From Streptomyces liangshanensis (GTDB lineage Bacteria; Actinomycetota; Actinomycetes; Streptomycetales; Streptomycetaceae): a stretch of 64,000 nucleotides of DNA. This document shows, one piece after another, positions 16,837 to 26,200 of the stretch; positions within the stretch are counted from its first letter, which is position 1; each line of letters starts with the position of its first letter. The notes beneath the pieces are model-generated. The model ran no database searches and had not been told where the DNA came from. It worked only from the letters and a program-made list of their open reading frames with translations. A program made the position numbers and the translations under genes. The stretch spans positions 3,789,001-3,853,000 of the forward strand of contig NZ_CP050177.1 of NCBI RefSeq assembly GCF_011694815.1, given 5' to 3'.

Positions 16837-18303
16837 TCACTCCCCCGGCACCCCGAACGTCGTCCACGCCGCGCGCTCCGGGAGTCTCAACACCCGCCTC
16901 CCCGCGACCGCGTTGAGGATCGTCGCCGCGCGCCACGCGCCCAGGGTCAGGTCGGGGGCGCTCACGCCGTGCGTGTGCAGCTCGGCGTTCTGGACGTACA
17001 GGCCGCCGGACACGTGCGGGGCGAGCGCCACGCGGTAGTCGGCGTCGATGCGGTAGCGCCCCTTGCCGTCCCAGTCCACGAGCTTCGACAGCGGCTCCAG
17101 GAAGGCCGGGCGGACCGCCGCGTACCCGGTGGCCGACACGATCGCCGCCGTACGGACCTCGAAGCGCTCGTCCCGCTCGGTGTGCAGGCACACAAGGCGG
17201 TACCCGCCCCCGTCCGGCAGGGGCTCGGCCTCCACGACGGCGACGCCGGGATGGAGGGCGGTGCGCGGTTCCGTACCGCCGACCGTCCGCTCGTACAGCT
17301 CGTCGTGGATCGCCGCCAGCGTCTCCTCGCTGACCCCCTTGTACAACTGCCACTGCTCCCGCACGAGTTGCTCGCGGCGCCGCTCCGGGAGGCCGCGGAA
17401 GTAGCGGATGTAGTCGGGGGTGAAGTGCTCCAGGCCGATCTTGGAGTACTCCATGGGCGCGAAGGCCGGGGTCCGCGCGAGCCAGCGCACGTACGGCCCG
17501 GCCGCCGCCCCGTCGCGCGGCCCCACGGGCTGCTGACGCAGCAGGTCGAGCACCACCTCCGCGCCCGACTGCCCCGCCCCGATCACCGTGACGTCGTCCA
17601 GACCGGCCAACTCGGCCCGGTGCGCACGGTAGTCGGCGCTGTGCAGCACCCGCCCCCGATGCCCGGCGTCGCCCAAGCCCCGCCCCCGGTGCCCACCGCC
17701 TCCCGTGAGCAGCGGCAGCAGCGGCTCGGGGACCACCGGCTGCGTACCGACGCCCAGCACGACCTGCCGCGCCAGGACCCGCGCCGCGCCACCCGCCGCC
17801 GACCGGTACGTGACGGCGAACGCCTCGGCGCCCTCGTCCCACGCCAGCTCGGTGACCCGCGCGTCGAAGCGGCAGGAGGGCAGGCGGCCGGCGACCCAGC
17901 GGCAGTAGTGGTCGTACTCCCTGCGCGGTATGTGGAACCGTTCCGAGAAGAAAAACGGGAACATCCGGTCGTGCTCGCGCAGGTAATTCAGGTACGACCA
18001 GGGGCTGGTGGGATCGACCATCGTCACCAGGTCGGCCAGGAAGGGGACTTGGAGCGTCGTCCCGTCGAGCAGCAGCCCCGGGTGCCAGGAGAAGTCCGGC
18101 TTGGCGTCGAGGAACAGCGCGCGCAGACCGGGCACGCCGTCGCAGAGCGCGGCGAGCGAGAGGTTGAACGGCCCGATGCCGATGCCCAGGAGGTCGTGGA
18201 CGGGCGGCAGTTCGGCGGACGTGCCCGTCGGAGCGGTCGGAGCGGTCGGCGCAGTCGGCGCGGTCGGAGGAGTCGGAGGGGTGGCGGCGGGTTGAGGGGT
18301 CAC
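16837..18303 (-). CDS. FAD/NADPH-dependent amine N-hydroxylase (IucD/SidA/DesB family)
   Basis: 488 residues. After a low-complexity Pro/Thr/Ala tail (~residues 3-30) comes the FAD motif GIGIGPFNLSLAAL (~40), then PDFSWHPGLLLDGTTLQVPF, the NADPH motif GAGQSGAE (242-249), and the family C-terminal SATGY. The family hydroxylates a primary amine of lysine, ornithine or diamines for hydroxamate siderophores. GTG 18303 overlaps the decarboxylase stop by 4 nt, so the genes are coupled. Given the upstream aminotransferase and decarboxylase, the likely substrate is 1,3-diaminopropane, as in schizokinen/rhizobactin pathways (inference). Confidence 0.9.
   Translation of the reverse strand: MTPQPAATPPTPPTAPTAPTAPTAPTGTSAELPPVHDLLGIGIGPFNLSLAALCDGVPGLRALFLDAKPDFSWHPGLLLDGTTLQVPFLADLVTMVDPTSPWSYLNYLREHDRMFPFFFSERFHIPRREYDHYCRWVAGRLPSCRFDARVTELAWDEGAEAFAVTYRSAAGGAARVLARQVVLGVGTQPVVPEPLLPLLTGGGGHRGRGLGDAGHRGRVLHSADYRAHRAELAGLDDVTVIGAGQSGAEVVLDLLRQQPVGPRDGAAAGPYVRWLARTPAFAPMEYSKIGLEHFTPDYIRYFRGLPERRREQLVREQWQLYKGVSEETLAAIHDELYERTVGGTEPRTALHPGVAVVEAEPLPDGGGYRLVCLHTERDERFEVRTAAIVSATGYAAVRPAFLEPLSKLVDWDGKGRYRIDADYRVALAPHVSGGLYVQNAELHTHGVSAPDLTLGAWRAATILNAVAGRRVLRLPERAAWTTFGVPGE
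18229..18285. repeat. 9-bp tandem repeat encoding the Pro-Thr-Ala tail
   Basis: About six imperfect copies of GCGGTCGGA within the N-hydroxylase 5' end. They encode the low-complexity N-terminal linker. Confidence 0.65.
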
Positions 18304-19850
18304 AGCAGGTCCTCCTCGGCCCGGCCGGCGGCGACCACCGCGTGCAGCAGGCGCGCCACCTCGGCCGGAGTGGTGTGGGGGTTGAGCAGGGTGAGCTTGA
18401 GCCGGACGCGGCCGGGTCCCTCGCCGGGGAGTTCGGTACGGCCGACGACGGCGCGGCCCTCGCGGAGGAGGCGGCGCCGCAGCGAGGCGTTGAGGTGGTC
18501 GAGGGCGGCCGGTTCGTGCGCCGCCCCGCCCCCCACGTACCGGAACAGGAATGCGGTGAGGACCGGTTCGGCGTGCAACTCCAGCCGGGGATGCTCCTGT
18601 ACGGTACGGGCTCCCGCCCGCGCGAGGTCGTGGCACGCGTCGACGAGCCGGCCCAGGCCCTCCCGGCCGAGCGTGCGCAGCGTGACCGCGATCTTGAAGG
18701 CGTCGGCACGCCGTGTCGTACGCAACGACAGCCCCAACAGGCTGGGATAGCCGGCCTCTTCGTCGTCGGCCGGGTTCAGGTAGACCGCGCGGCGGGCCAG
18801 CGAGGCGTACGTCTCCGACTCCCGCACCAGGAACACCCCGGCGGCGGCCGGCTGCCAGCCGAGCTTGTGCCAGTCGAGGGATAGGGAGTCGGCCGCGCCG
18901 ATCCCGTCCAGGAGCGGCGCGAGCCGGTCGGAGAGCAGCGCGCCGCCGCCGTACGCGGCGTCCACGTGCAGCCACGCCCCGTGCGCGGCGGCCAGTTCGG
19001 CGCAGGCGCGCAGCGGGTCGACGGCCCCGGTGTCGGTCGTACCGGCGGTGGCGACCACCGCGACGGGCACCTGTCCCCGGCGCCGGCACGAGTCGAGCAG
19101 CGCGGCCAACTCCCCTTCCCGCATACGGAGGTTCCGGTCCACCGGCACGGGGATCACCGCGTCCTCCCCGAGCCCGAGGACGGCGGCGGCCCGTTGGACG
19201 GAGAAGTGCGCGGCGGCGGAGGCGAGGACGCGGGGCCGGGGACCACCCGCGACCCCGCTCATCTCGACGCGCCGCCCGGTCACGGCCCCGAGGACGCGGT
19301 CGCGGGCGAGCATCAGCCCCATGAGGTTGGACTCGGTCCCCCCGGAGGTGAGCACCCCGGCGGCGCGGCCGGGGTCGTACCCGGCCATCCCCGCCAACTC
19401 CCCGATCAGCAAGGTCTCCAGGGCGGTGGCGGCGGGGGCCTGGTCCCACGAGTCCTGGGAGGGGTTGAGCGCGGACACGGCGAGATCGGCGGCCACGGCA
19501 ACGGCGAGGGGCGGACAGTGCAGGTGGGCGGCGCACCCGGGATGGGCAGGGTCGGCACTCCCGGCGGCAAGCAGCCGAGCAAACCGCGAGAGAACCGCCC
19601 CCGGGCACGCCGCAGCCCCACCCGCACCACCACCGCCCTCCCCAGCCAAGAACTCCTCCGCCACCGCCGCGGCGATGTCCTGTGGCAACCCGGCGGGAAG
19701 GGGCCCGCCGCGCAGCGCGGCCCCGTCGGCGAGGGCGCTCAGCACGGCGGCGACCAAGGGCTCCAGGGCGGCGGCCCCGCCCACCCCACCGGAGAGTTCC
19801 TCGCTCAAGTCACCGCTCCCGCGCCGAAGCGTCCGCGCCAGGCACGCCAT
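18300..19850 (-). CDS. PLP-dependent group II decarboxylase (L-2,4-diaminobutyrate decarboxylase type)
   Basis: 516 residues with group II decarboxylase hallmarks: SGGTESNLMGLMLARD, VVATAGTTDTGAVDP, HVDAAYGGG, and the PLP lysine in SLDWHKLGWQP (Lys329). A C-terminal RVRLKLTLLNPHTTP segment is also typical. With the preceding aminotransferase it should convert 2,4-diaminobutyrate to 1,3-diaminopropane (RhbA/RhbB logic); lysine or ornithine decarboxylation is the alternative. The start is uncertain. ATG 19850 overlaps the upstream gene by 41 nt and lacks a ribosome site, whereas TTG 19808, 1 nt after the upstream TGA, has GGGAG well spaced and may be the real start. Confidence 0.88.
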   Translation of the reverse strand: MACLARTLRRGSGDLSEELSGGVGGAAALEPLVAAVLSALADGAALRGGPLPAGLPQDIAAAVAEEFLAGEGGGGAGGAAACPGAVLSRFARLLAAGSADPAHPGCAAHLHCPPLAVAVAADLAVSALNPSQDSWDQAPAATALETLLIGELAGMAGYDPGRAAGVLTSGGTESNLMGLMLARDRVLGAVTGRRVEMSGVAGGPRPRVLASAAAHFSVQRAAAVLGLGEDAVIPVPVDRNLRMREGELAALLDSCRRRGQVPVAVVATAGTTDTGAVDPLRACAELAAAHGAWLHVDAAYGGGALLSDRLAPLLDGIGAADSLSLDWHKLGWQPAAAGVFLVRESETYASLARRAVYLNPADDEEAGYPSLLGLSLRTTRRADAFKIAVTLRTLGREGLGRLVDACHDLARAGARTVQEHPRLELHAEPVLTAFLFRYVGGGAAHEPAALDHLNASLRRRLLREGRAVVGRTELPGEGPGRVRLKLTLLNPHTTPAEVARLLHAVVAAGRAEEDLL

Positions 19851-21417
19851 CCGCGCCGGGCGCCACAGACCCGTCCCCAGCGGCCTCCGCCTCACCACCC
19901 ACCCGCGCCACCGAGCCCGAGTCCGAGTCCGAGTCCGACGCCACCACACCCCACCCCGCCGCCAGGCCCCCGACCCCATACGTCGTGGGCCCACCCGGCC
20001 CCGAACCCGAAGCAGTCCCGCCCGAACGCCCACCCGAACCGGACCCCAGCGACTCCGCCACGACCGCCGCGACCGCCTCCGCCACCCGCTCCACCACCTC
20101 CCCCGCCTCCTCGTCCGTGATCGTCAGCGGCGGCAGCAACCGCAGCGTCGCGTCGTACCGCCCGCCCAACTCCACGATCAGCCCCCGCTCCAGGCACGCC
20201 GCGCGGACCCGCCGCGCCAGGTCAGGGTCCGCCGGATAGGCGCCACACGCGTCCAACGGCCCCGCCACATCGACCAGTTCGACGCCGATCATCAGCCCCC
20301 GCCCCCGCACGTCACCGATCACGGGCAGCGCCCCCCGCAGTTCCTCCAGCCGGGCCGTCATCCACGCCCCCACCGCCGCCGCGCGCGCGACCAACCCCTC
20401 CCGGGCCACGTACCGCAGCGTCGCCGCCCCCGCCGCCATCGCCAGCGTGTTCCCCCGGAACGTGCCCGTGTGCGCGCCCGGCAACCAGCCGTCGTACCGC
20501 TCGTCGTACACGATCACCGCCATCGGCAGCCCCCCGCCGACCGCCTTCGACATCACCATCACGTCCGGCACGACCCCGCTGTGCTCGACCGCCCAGAACG
20601 CGCCCGTCCGCCCCACCCCGGTCTGCACCTCGTCCACGATCAGCGGGATGTCCCGCTCGCTCGTGATCCGCCGCATCGCCCGCAGCCACCGGTCCGGCGC
20701 GACGACCGCGCCGCCCTCCCCCTGCACCGCCTCCAGGATCATCGCGGCGGGCGGGACGACGCCCCCGGCGGGATCGTCGAGGAGGCGTTCCGCGTACGTC
20801 ACGGCCAGATCCGTACCCCCCTCACCCCCCACGCCGAACGGACACCGGTACGCGTACGGATACGGCAACCGCGTCACCTCACCCGCGCCCCCGCCCGCCA
20901 CCCGCTCCTTCACCGCGACCGTCCCGCTCGCCGCCAGCGCCCCCGCCGTCATCCCGTGGTACGCCCCGGTGAACGCCAGCACCCCGCGCCGCCCGGTCGC
21001 GGTCTGCGTCAGTTTCAGGGCGGCCTCGACGGCGTCCGTACCGGCCGGACCGCAGAAGTGGATCCGGGCCCGGTCGGCGAACCCCTTGGGCAGCGTGGCG
21101 AAGAGCGCGTCGGTGAAGTCGTCCTTCTCGGGCGTGGCGAGGTCGAGGACGTGGAGCGGCGCCCCGCTGTCGAGGGTGCGCCGCAGAGCCTCCCGTACGA
21201 CGGGATGGTTGTGCCCGAGCGCCAACGACCCAGCCCCGGAAAGGCAGTCGAGATACCGGCGCCCGTCGACGCCCTCCACCACCATGCCCTGCGCGCGGGC
21301 CGGAACGATGGGGAACGACCGGGCGTACGTACGCGCGGACGACTCCCGCTCCCGCTGCCGCCGCAGAATCGACCCCGCGGGCGTCTCGGACGGACCGGCA
21401 GGACGAGGCACTGTCAT
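19810..21417 (-). CDS. Class III aminotransferase (diaminobutyrate-2-oxoglutarate transaminase type)
   Basis: 535 residues. Class III motifs: YLDCLSGAGSLALGHNHP, FCGPAGTDAVEAALKLTQT, FTGAYHGMTAGAL, ILEAVQGEGG, LIVDEVQTGVGRTG, and the PLP lysine in MSKAVGGGLPMAV (Lys291). The pattern matches EctB/RhbA/Dat enzymes making L-2,4-diaminobutyrate from aspartate semialdehyde. The last ~85 residues are a Gly/Ser/Asp low-complexity tail not usual for the family. First gene of the operon; an iron-box-like site lies ~35 bp upstream. Confidence 0.9.
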   Translation of the reverse strand: MTVPRPAGPSETPAGSILRRQRERESSARTYARSFPIVPARAQGMVVEGVDGRRYLDCLSGAGSLALGHNHPVVREALRRTLDSGAPLHVLDLATPEKDDFTDALFATLPKGFADRARIHFCGPAGTDAVEAALKLTQTATGRRGVLAFTGAYHGMTAGALAASGTVAVKERVAGGGAGEVTRLPYPYAYRCPFGVGGEGGTDLAVTYAERLLDDPAGGVVPPAAMILEAVQGEGGAVVAPDRWLRAMRRITSERDIPLIVDEVQTGVGRTGAFWAVEHSGVVPDVMVMSKAVGGGLPMAVIVYDERYDGWLPGAHTGTFRGNTLAMAAGAATLRYVAREGLVARAAAVGAWMTARLEELRGALPVIGDVRGRGLMIGVELVDVAGPLDACGAYPADPDLARRVRAACLERGLIVELGGRYDATLRLLPPLTITDEEAGEVVERVAEAVAAVVAESLGSGSGGRSGGTASGSGPGGPTTYGVGGLAAGWGVVASDSDSDSGSVARVGGEAEAAGDGSVAPGADGVPGADASARER

Positions 21418-21451
21418 GGGTACGACTCCGAAGCGCGGCGGTCAACAGAAC

Positions 21452-21470
21452 TAAGGCAAGGCAACCCTAA
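21452..21470 (-). promoter_or_regulatory. Candidate iron box upstream of siderophore-precursor operon
   Basis: On the minus strand TTAGGGTTGCCTTGCCTTA matches the 19-bp actinobacterial iron-box consensus at 13 of 19 positions, including both TTAGG/CCTWA ends. It lies ~35 bp before the aminotransferase ATG. Weaker than the site at 15159. Confidence 0.6.
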
Positions 21471-21506
21471 CCCAACCTAACGCCCCGTCACTCCACCCCC
21501 GCGCCC

Positions 21507-22115
21507 TCAAGGAGTCAGAGCCCGACACCACACATCCGTACCGCCCCCCACACCCGCACCCGCCCCCGTTCCCGACGCCCCCACACCCACACCCACCGAG
21601 GGAACCGCCTCGCTGGCCGCCGAACGCGCGACCCCGAGCCGCGTCCACCCCCAGGACCGCAACGCACCCACCGCGGCCTCGTTCGCCGGATCGATCCGCA
21701 TCGTCACCAGCGCCGCGTCCGTCCGCAGCAGCAACTGCTCAACCATCCGCGTAGCCACCCCACTCCGCCGGAACGCGGGCAGGACCATCAACTCGGCGAG
21801 CCCGAACACCTGCCCGGACACGGTGAGTTCCTCGACGTCCCACGGCACCCCGTCGTCCAGCCCGCGCCACCACTCGCCGTCCCGATCGAGCAGGAACCCG
21901 TACGCGTGCGCCGCCGGCTTCCCCCCACCGCTCGCGACCACCATGTCGAACCCGGTCCGCTGCACGTCCTCCGCGAACGCCCGCAGGAACTCCTGCCGGT
22001 CGTGGAACTCCTCACCGTGGACCCGGTGGTACGCCTCGACGTACACATCCGCCACGTCCTCGCGCTGCTGCTCCGCCTGCCACCGGCTAAGGCGCCGGAT
22101 GAACACCTCTGACAC
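21507..22115 (-). CDS. GNAT-family N-acetyltransferase
   Basis: 202 residues. The acetyl-CoA region reads LAELMVLPAFRRSGVATRMV, followed by RIDPANEAAVGALRSWGW. The N-terminal half (VADVYVEAYHRVHGEEF) is typical of GNATs acting on small molecules. The tail after SWGW is Gly/Val-rich low complexity. GTG 22115 is chosen because GGGAG sits 5 nt upstream; ATG 22196 is possible. Not obviously the RhbD-type siderophore acetylase, and it lies upstream of the iron box, so membership in the siderophore operon is doubtful. Confidence 0.78.
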   Translation of the reverse strand: MSEVFIRRLSRWQAEQQREDVADVYVEAYHRVHGEEFHDRQEFLRAFAEDVQRTGFDMVVASGGGKPAAHAYGFLLDRDGEWWRGLDDGVPWDVEELTVSGQVFGLAELMVLPAFRRSGVATRMVEQLLLRTDAALVTMRIDPANEAAVGALRSWGWTRLGVARSAASEAVPSVGVGVGASGTGAGAGVGGGTDVWCRALTP

Positions 22116-22312
22116 GTGCACTCCCGCCCGCATGTACGCCAGCCCGCCGGACACCCGCTGTACGAGGCGCACGCGAATGTCCACCACTCCACCCATCGTC
22201 GCAGGACACCCACGATCACGGGAACACCGGTCTCGGCCCACTTTCGGTAAACCCCGGAAGCCGACACCGGAGTACGGTGAATACGGGGGACCCCTCGGAC
22301 GCGGAGCCACCG

Positions 22313-22525
22313 ATGGACACCAGCACACTGATCAGCCTGCTAGTGGCCCTCGTGACCACAGCTCTACTCGTCGCCGGAGTCTTCGTGATCAGGCGCCTGA
22401 ACGCCCAGCACAAGACCCGCAACAGTTCCTTCCCCTACACCCGCAACCTCTGGGACCCCGAGATCCCCTCCAAAACCACCACCCACAAGTCCCCCACGCG
22501 CCCCCCGGACCACGGGCCACACTGA
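22313..22525 (+). CDS. Small single-span membrane protein, 70 aa
   Basis: One N-terminal transmembrane helix (STLISLLVALVTTALLVAGV) followed by a basic, Pro-rich cytoplasmic tail. GGAG precedes ATG 22313 by 8 nt; an in-frame ATG at 22277 also exists. No family recognised. Support is codon bias plus the ribosome site only. Confidence 0.5.
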   Translation: MDTSTLISLLVALVTTALLVAGVFVIRRLNAQHKTRNSSFPYTRNLWDPEIPSKTTTHKSPTRPPDHGPH

Positions 22526-22778
22526 GCAGCCGCTCACCCGGCGGCGCGCAAGCCTTTCCGATGGTCAAGGACTGGGGCAACGCGAAGGCAGAGCCTGTGA
22601 GCCAACCAGCGGGTGGTCAACACCTAAGACGACTTTGACACCGAAGGCGAGGACGTTCTGGGCATACTCCAGCGGCCGACTTCGTATTCGCCGCACCGCT
22701 GCACCTCTCCGGTGAACACCACTCTCGAAACACGATAGCTCTCGGGATTTCCTAACCTGCCTCCGCGTAGGCGAATGC
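22526..22778. other. Lower-GC intergenic stretch downstream of toxin/immunity genes
   Basis: About 250 bp without a convincing gene. Base composition drops relative to flanks. A 79-codon minus-strand frame (22565-22804) overlaps the immunity gene end and lacks support; it could be a decayed remnant. Confidence 0.4.
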
Positions 22779-23264
22779 TTACTCCTCTGGAGAGAAGATA
22801 GCATTGCGCACAGTCACCGCCCCGTTGTCAATGCCCGGAAGCGCTAGACCAACTACCGAATTCAGCTCACCTTCAGACAAGACATGGAAACCACGGGCCG
22901 TCAGCAATTGGAATACATCACGCTCGAAGTCCGATGAACAATCCTTCCGTGAGGTAATAAGGTCCGCATCTCGGTGACCGTGCAACCTTTCAAAGGTTGC
23001 ATACAGCCCAACCATTGAAAGGCGAACAAAGTACAACCCATCCGACCTCAGAACATAGCTGAAACACACATCACAGTTGACGTCCGTATCGTCATTCAAT
23101 TCAGCTACTTCACTCAGAGCGTGGACGAGATCGCGGTAGGGTTGAATTTGCTCAACAGCCAAGACGAAAGATCTCCGTGGCGCATCGATGTCCTCGTAGG
23201 CGTTCCGAATATCTCGCATCAATTCGTCCCATGCCCGCCAAGGCCATGAGGCTCTCGCTCCCAT
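22779..23264 (-). CDS. Putative immunity protein for the RHS toxin
   Basis: 161 residues, acidic and soluble, starting MGARASWPWRAWDELMRDI. No family recognised. The call rests on position: it starts 22 bp after the RHS toxin stop on the same strand, with GGGGGA before ATG 23264. Its GC content is clearly lower than typical genes here, as is the adjacent toxin tip. This is the standard layout of polymorphic toxin loci, where the gene after the toxin encodes cognate immunity. Function is therefore inference. Confidence 0.65.
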   Translation of the reverse strand: MGARASWPWRAWDELMRDIRNAYEDIDAPRRSFVLAVEQIQPYRDLVHALSEVAELNDDTDVNCDVCFSYVLRSDGLYFVRLSMVGLYATFERLHGHRDADLITSRKDCSSDFERDVFQLLTARGFHVLSEGELNSVVGLALPGIDNGAVTVRNAIFSPEE

Positions 23265-23286
23265 AAGTCCCCCTTTCCTTAATGCG

Positions 23287-26200
23287 CTAGTCTCGATAGA
23301 CGGGGCCGACCGGGTGCCCGTGCACGCGACCCTTTCCATCAATATGAGCTCGTACGCTGGTCTGCCAACCAGGAGCCGATCCGTCGCGCGGTATGGGACT
23401 CCTCCCCACTGGTTTGCCAAAATTATACTGGCGAATATTCGGACGACCGGGCACCGGGGATCCGTGCTCCCATGCGTAACGAGCATACGCATCGGCTTCA
23501 CTGCGGGATGCGAAAACGGACGTCGGCGTACCTTGGGCAAGCCGCTCCTCATATTCCTTGGTTCCCGCAACGTGCTGATCTTGCTTCTGCCGAGAAATCT
23601 TGGTGAAGCACTCGCTGTTGTGAACCAGGACCGGCGTCTCCCCCGCCAGCACATAGTACGTGTGGAGGTCATCCACCGTGAAGTTGTACGTCCGGGCACG
23701 CTTCGTGAACGGATGGTTAGCTGTGACGATTACCGTCTTGCTGTGATCCGTGAGGAGGGTTGCCCCGGGCCGGAGATCTCGTGCCTCAACCCATCGACCC
23801 TCGGAGGGTGACCAGAAGGGGTGCTCGTGAGTCGCCGTGAGCTTCTTGATCCCGTCCGGTGTCGCAATGGACAGGGTGTTGAAGTGTTTGTCCCCTTCGG
23901 TGACGATCAGCCGCGTCACGGCTCTGGGTCCGGACTCACCAGTCTCCGGATCCCTGGCCATCACCTTGTCACCGAGCTTGACGTCTTCGATGTTCTTGGT
24001 CTTGCCGTCGGCCATGAGGACATCGGTGCCGGCGAGAAAACATTTGGTGCAGCTGATAGCCCGGGGGGCACCCTTGCCACCCACGCGGCTACTCAAGATG
24101 ATATCGAGGCCGGGATTCTCGCAAATGGGGCACTTGGGACCAAGATCGAGCCCCTCCACATGCTTATAGCCGTCGTAGAATTTACGGGCTTCCAGGCAGA
24201 AATCATTGGGACCCGAAGCCATGCACTGCTCACGGTAATAGAGTTCAAGCTCCAGCTCTTTACTCAGCAGCGACTTGTACGGACCAACAGTCCTGGCGAT
24301 CTGGTTACGCGACGGGTACCCCTTGGACATCCACTTCTTCGCCGTCTTCAGCGGGAGGAGCGGAGCCGGCCCGTTGCCAACGTCCTTGATGAGGGCAGGC
24401 TTCGGGGTGGTCGGGGTATTCGGGGAGGTATTTCCCGGGTGGGAACCGTCTGGCTTGGTCTTTCCGTCCTTGTTGCCCTGCGGAGTGTCCCAGTTGCAGC
24501 TGTCGCAGTAGAGGCCGGACGGGTCGGAACCGGATATCGGGCTGTTGTTGCTGTACGCGTAGCCGTTCATCTGGAGCGGGTCCGCGAGGTCGATCACCGG
24601 GTCCGCCGAGAGGAAGCGGCCCGCCGCCTGGTCGTACTCGCGGGCGCCCATGTGGGTCAGGCCCGTCGCGGTGTCGTCGATGCCGACGCCCAGGTAGCTG
24701 CGCTTGTTCGGCCACGTCGTGGGCTTCGGGCCGCGGGCCTCTCCGTACGGCTTGAAGGCGCGCCGGGTCACCGGCTGGGTGCCGCCCAGCTCGACGGACG
24801 TGTTGGCCGTGCCCAGCTGGTCGGTGATCAGGACGTTGAGCTTGTGGCCCGTGGTCGCGCCGTTCGTGGCCGTCCGGACCACCGTGGGCGCGCCCGCCTG
24901 GCCGTAGGAGCGCGACGCGCGGGTGATCTTGCCGGTGGAGTCGGTCGTCAGCTCCGTCTCGCCCAGGTACAGGGTGGACCCGGTAGGCGAGTTCTCCAGG
25001 ATGCGGTTCCCGGCGGCGTCGTAGATGTACGTCGTCCTGACGCCGTTCACCGTGATGGTCCGGAGCTTGTTCTCGGTGCTCCAGTCCAGGTCCTGGGTGT
25101 TGCCCGGGAGGTCGCGATCGGTCGTGTTGCCCGCGTCGTTGTTCGTGTACGAGCTGCCCTGCCCCGCGGTCGTGGAGGCGATCGCGGAGAGGGTGTGCGG
25201 CTGGACGAGGCCCTTGCCGGCCACCTGGCGGCCGTAGGAGTACGTGAGGGTGACGTTCTTCGTCGCGTCGGCCGTGTTGTGCTCGGTCAGGGTGGCTCGG
25301 TTGCCGAGCCGGTCGAAGGTGAAGGACTGGCGGTACGCGGTGGCGCTGGTGGCCGTCGTGGAGACCGTGCCGGCGGCGGGCGCCGCCGCGGCCAGTGACG
25401 ACGTCAGCGCGGCGCTGGGGTTGGTCCCGTCGACGGCCGTCGAGGCGGCGTCCGCGACCGGTCCGCTGCTCGGGGCACCGTCGGACCTGGGACCCCAGTT
25501 GACGTTGCCCGACGAACGACAGCCCGTCCCCGAGTCGTTCGGGGTGATGTTGGAGGTCCAGGCATGGACCAGTTCACCCAGCGCGTCGTACGTGTAGCAC
25601 TGGTTGTCCCAGGTCGCACTGGTCCCGTTGCTGATCTTGCTGGCGTTGGCGGTGACGATGCCCGCGGCGTCGTACGCGTACGTGCTGTCCGCGACCGGCG
25701 TCTTGCCGACCGTCTCCGTGTTGGTGAGGGTGCGCTGGAGACTTCCCGTGTGCTGGTCGACGAAGTTGGTCGTCCAGACCCGCGAGGGCTGCGATCCGCT
25801 GACCGCGCGCAGAGGCTCACCGTACGGGGAGTAAGTGACGTCGGACGTGTACCAGTTGGCGCCGGACGTGGACTCGGCCAGGCCGTCGGAGTTGTAGCGG
25901 GTGACGACCTTCTCGCCCGCCAGGCCGCCCTTCGCCGGGAGCGTGACCGACAGGGGCTTCCCGGTCGGGGTGTAGGCGTACGAGTAGGCGTACGTACCCG
26001 ACAGGCCGGCCGTCATCGTGTTGGCGGGTATCACCGTCTCGCTGCCGGTGACCTGGTAGTCGGTGTCGTAGCCGGTCACGCGGTTGACGTAGTCGCCGGA
26101 CGCGTCATGCCGGATCGTGGCGACGGGCAGGCCGAGCGCGCCCGCCATGTCGTACGTGAACTTCTTGATCGGTTCCGCGTCGACCGATCCCTCGCGGACG

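Noticed and set aside
21507..22115. GNAT enzyme as the missing siderophore acetylase (RhbD-like)
   Set aside because: It lies upstream of the iron box, in its own unit, and its sequence looks like a general GNAT without IucB/RhbD features.
22565..22804. 79-codon minus-strand ORF after the immunity gene
   Set aside because: It overlaps the immunity gene end in another frame, has no ribosome site and no recognisable domain.
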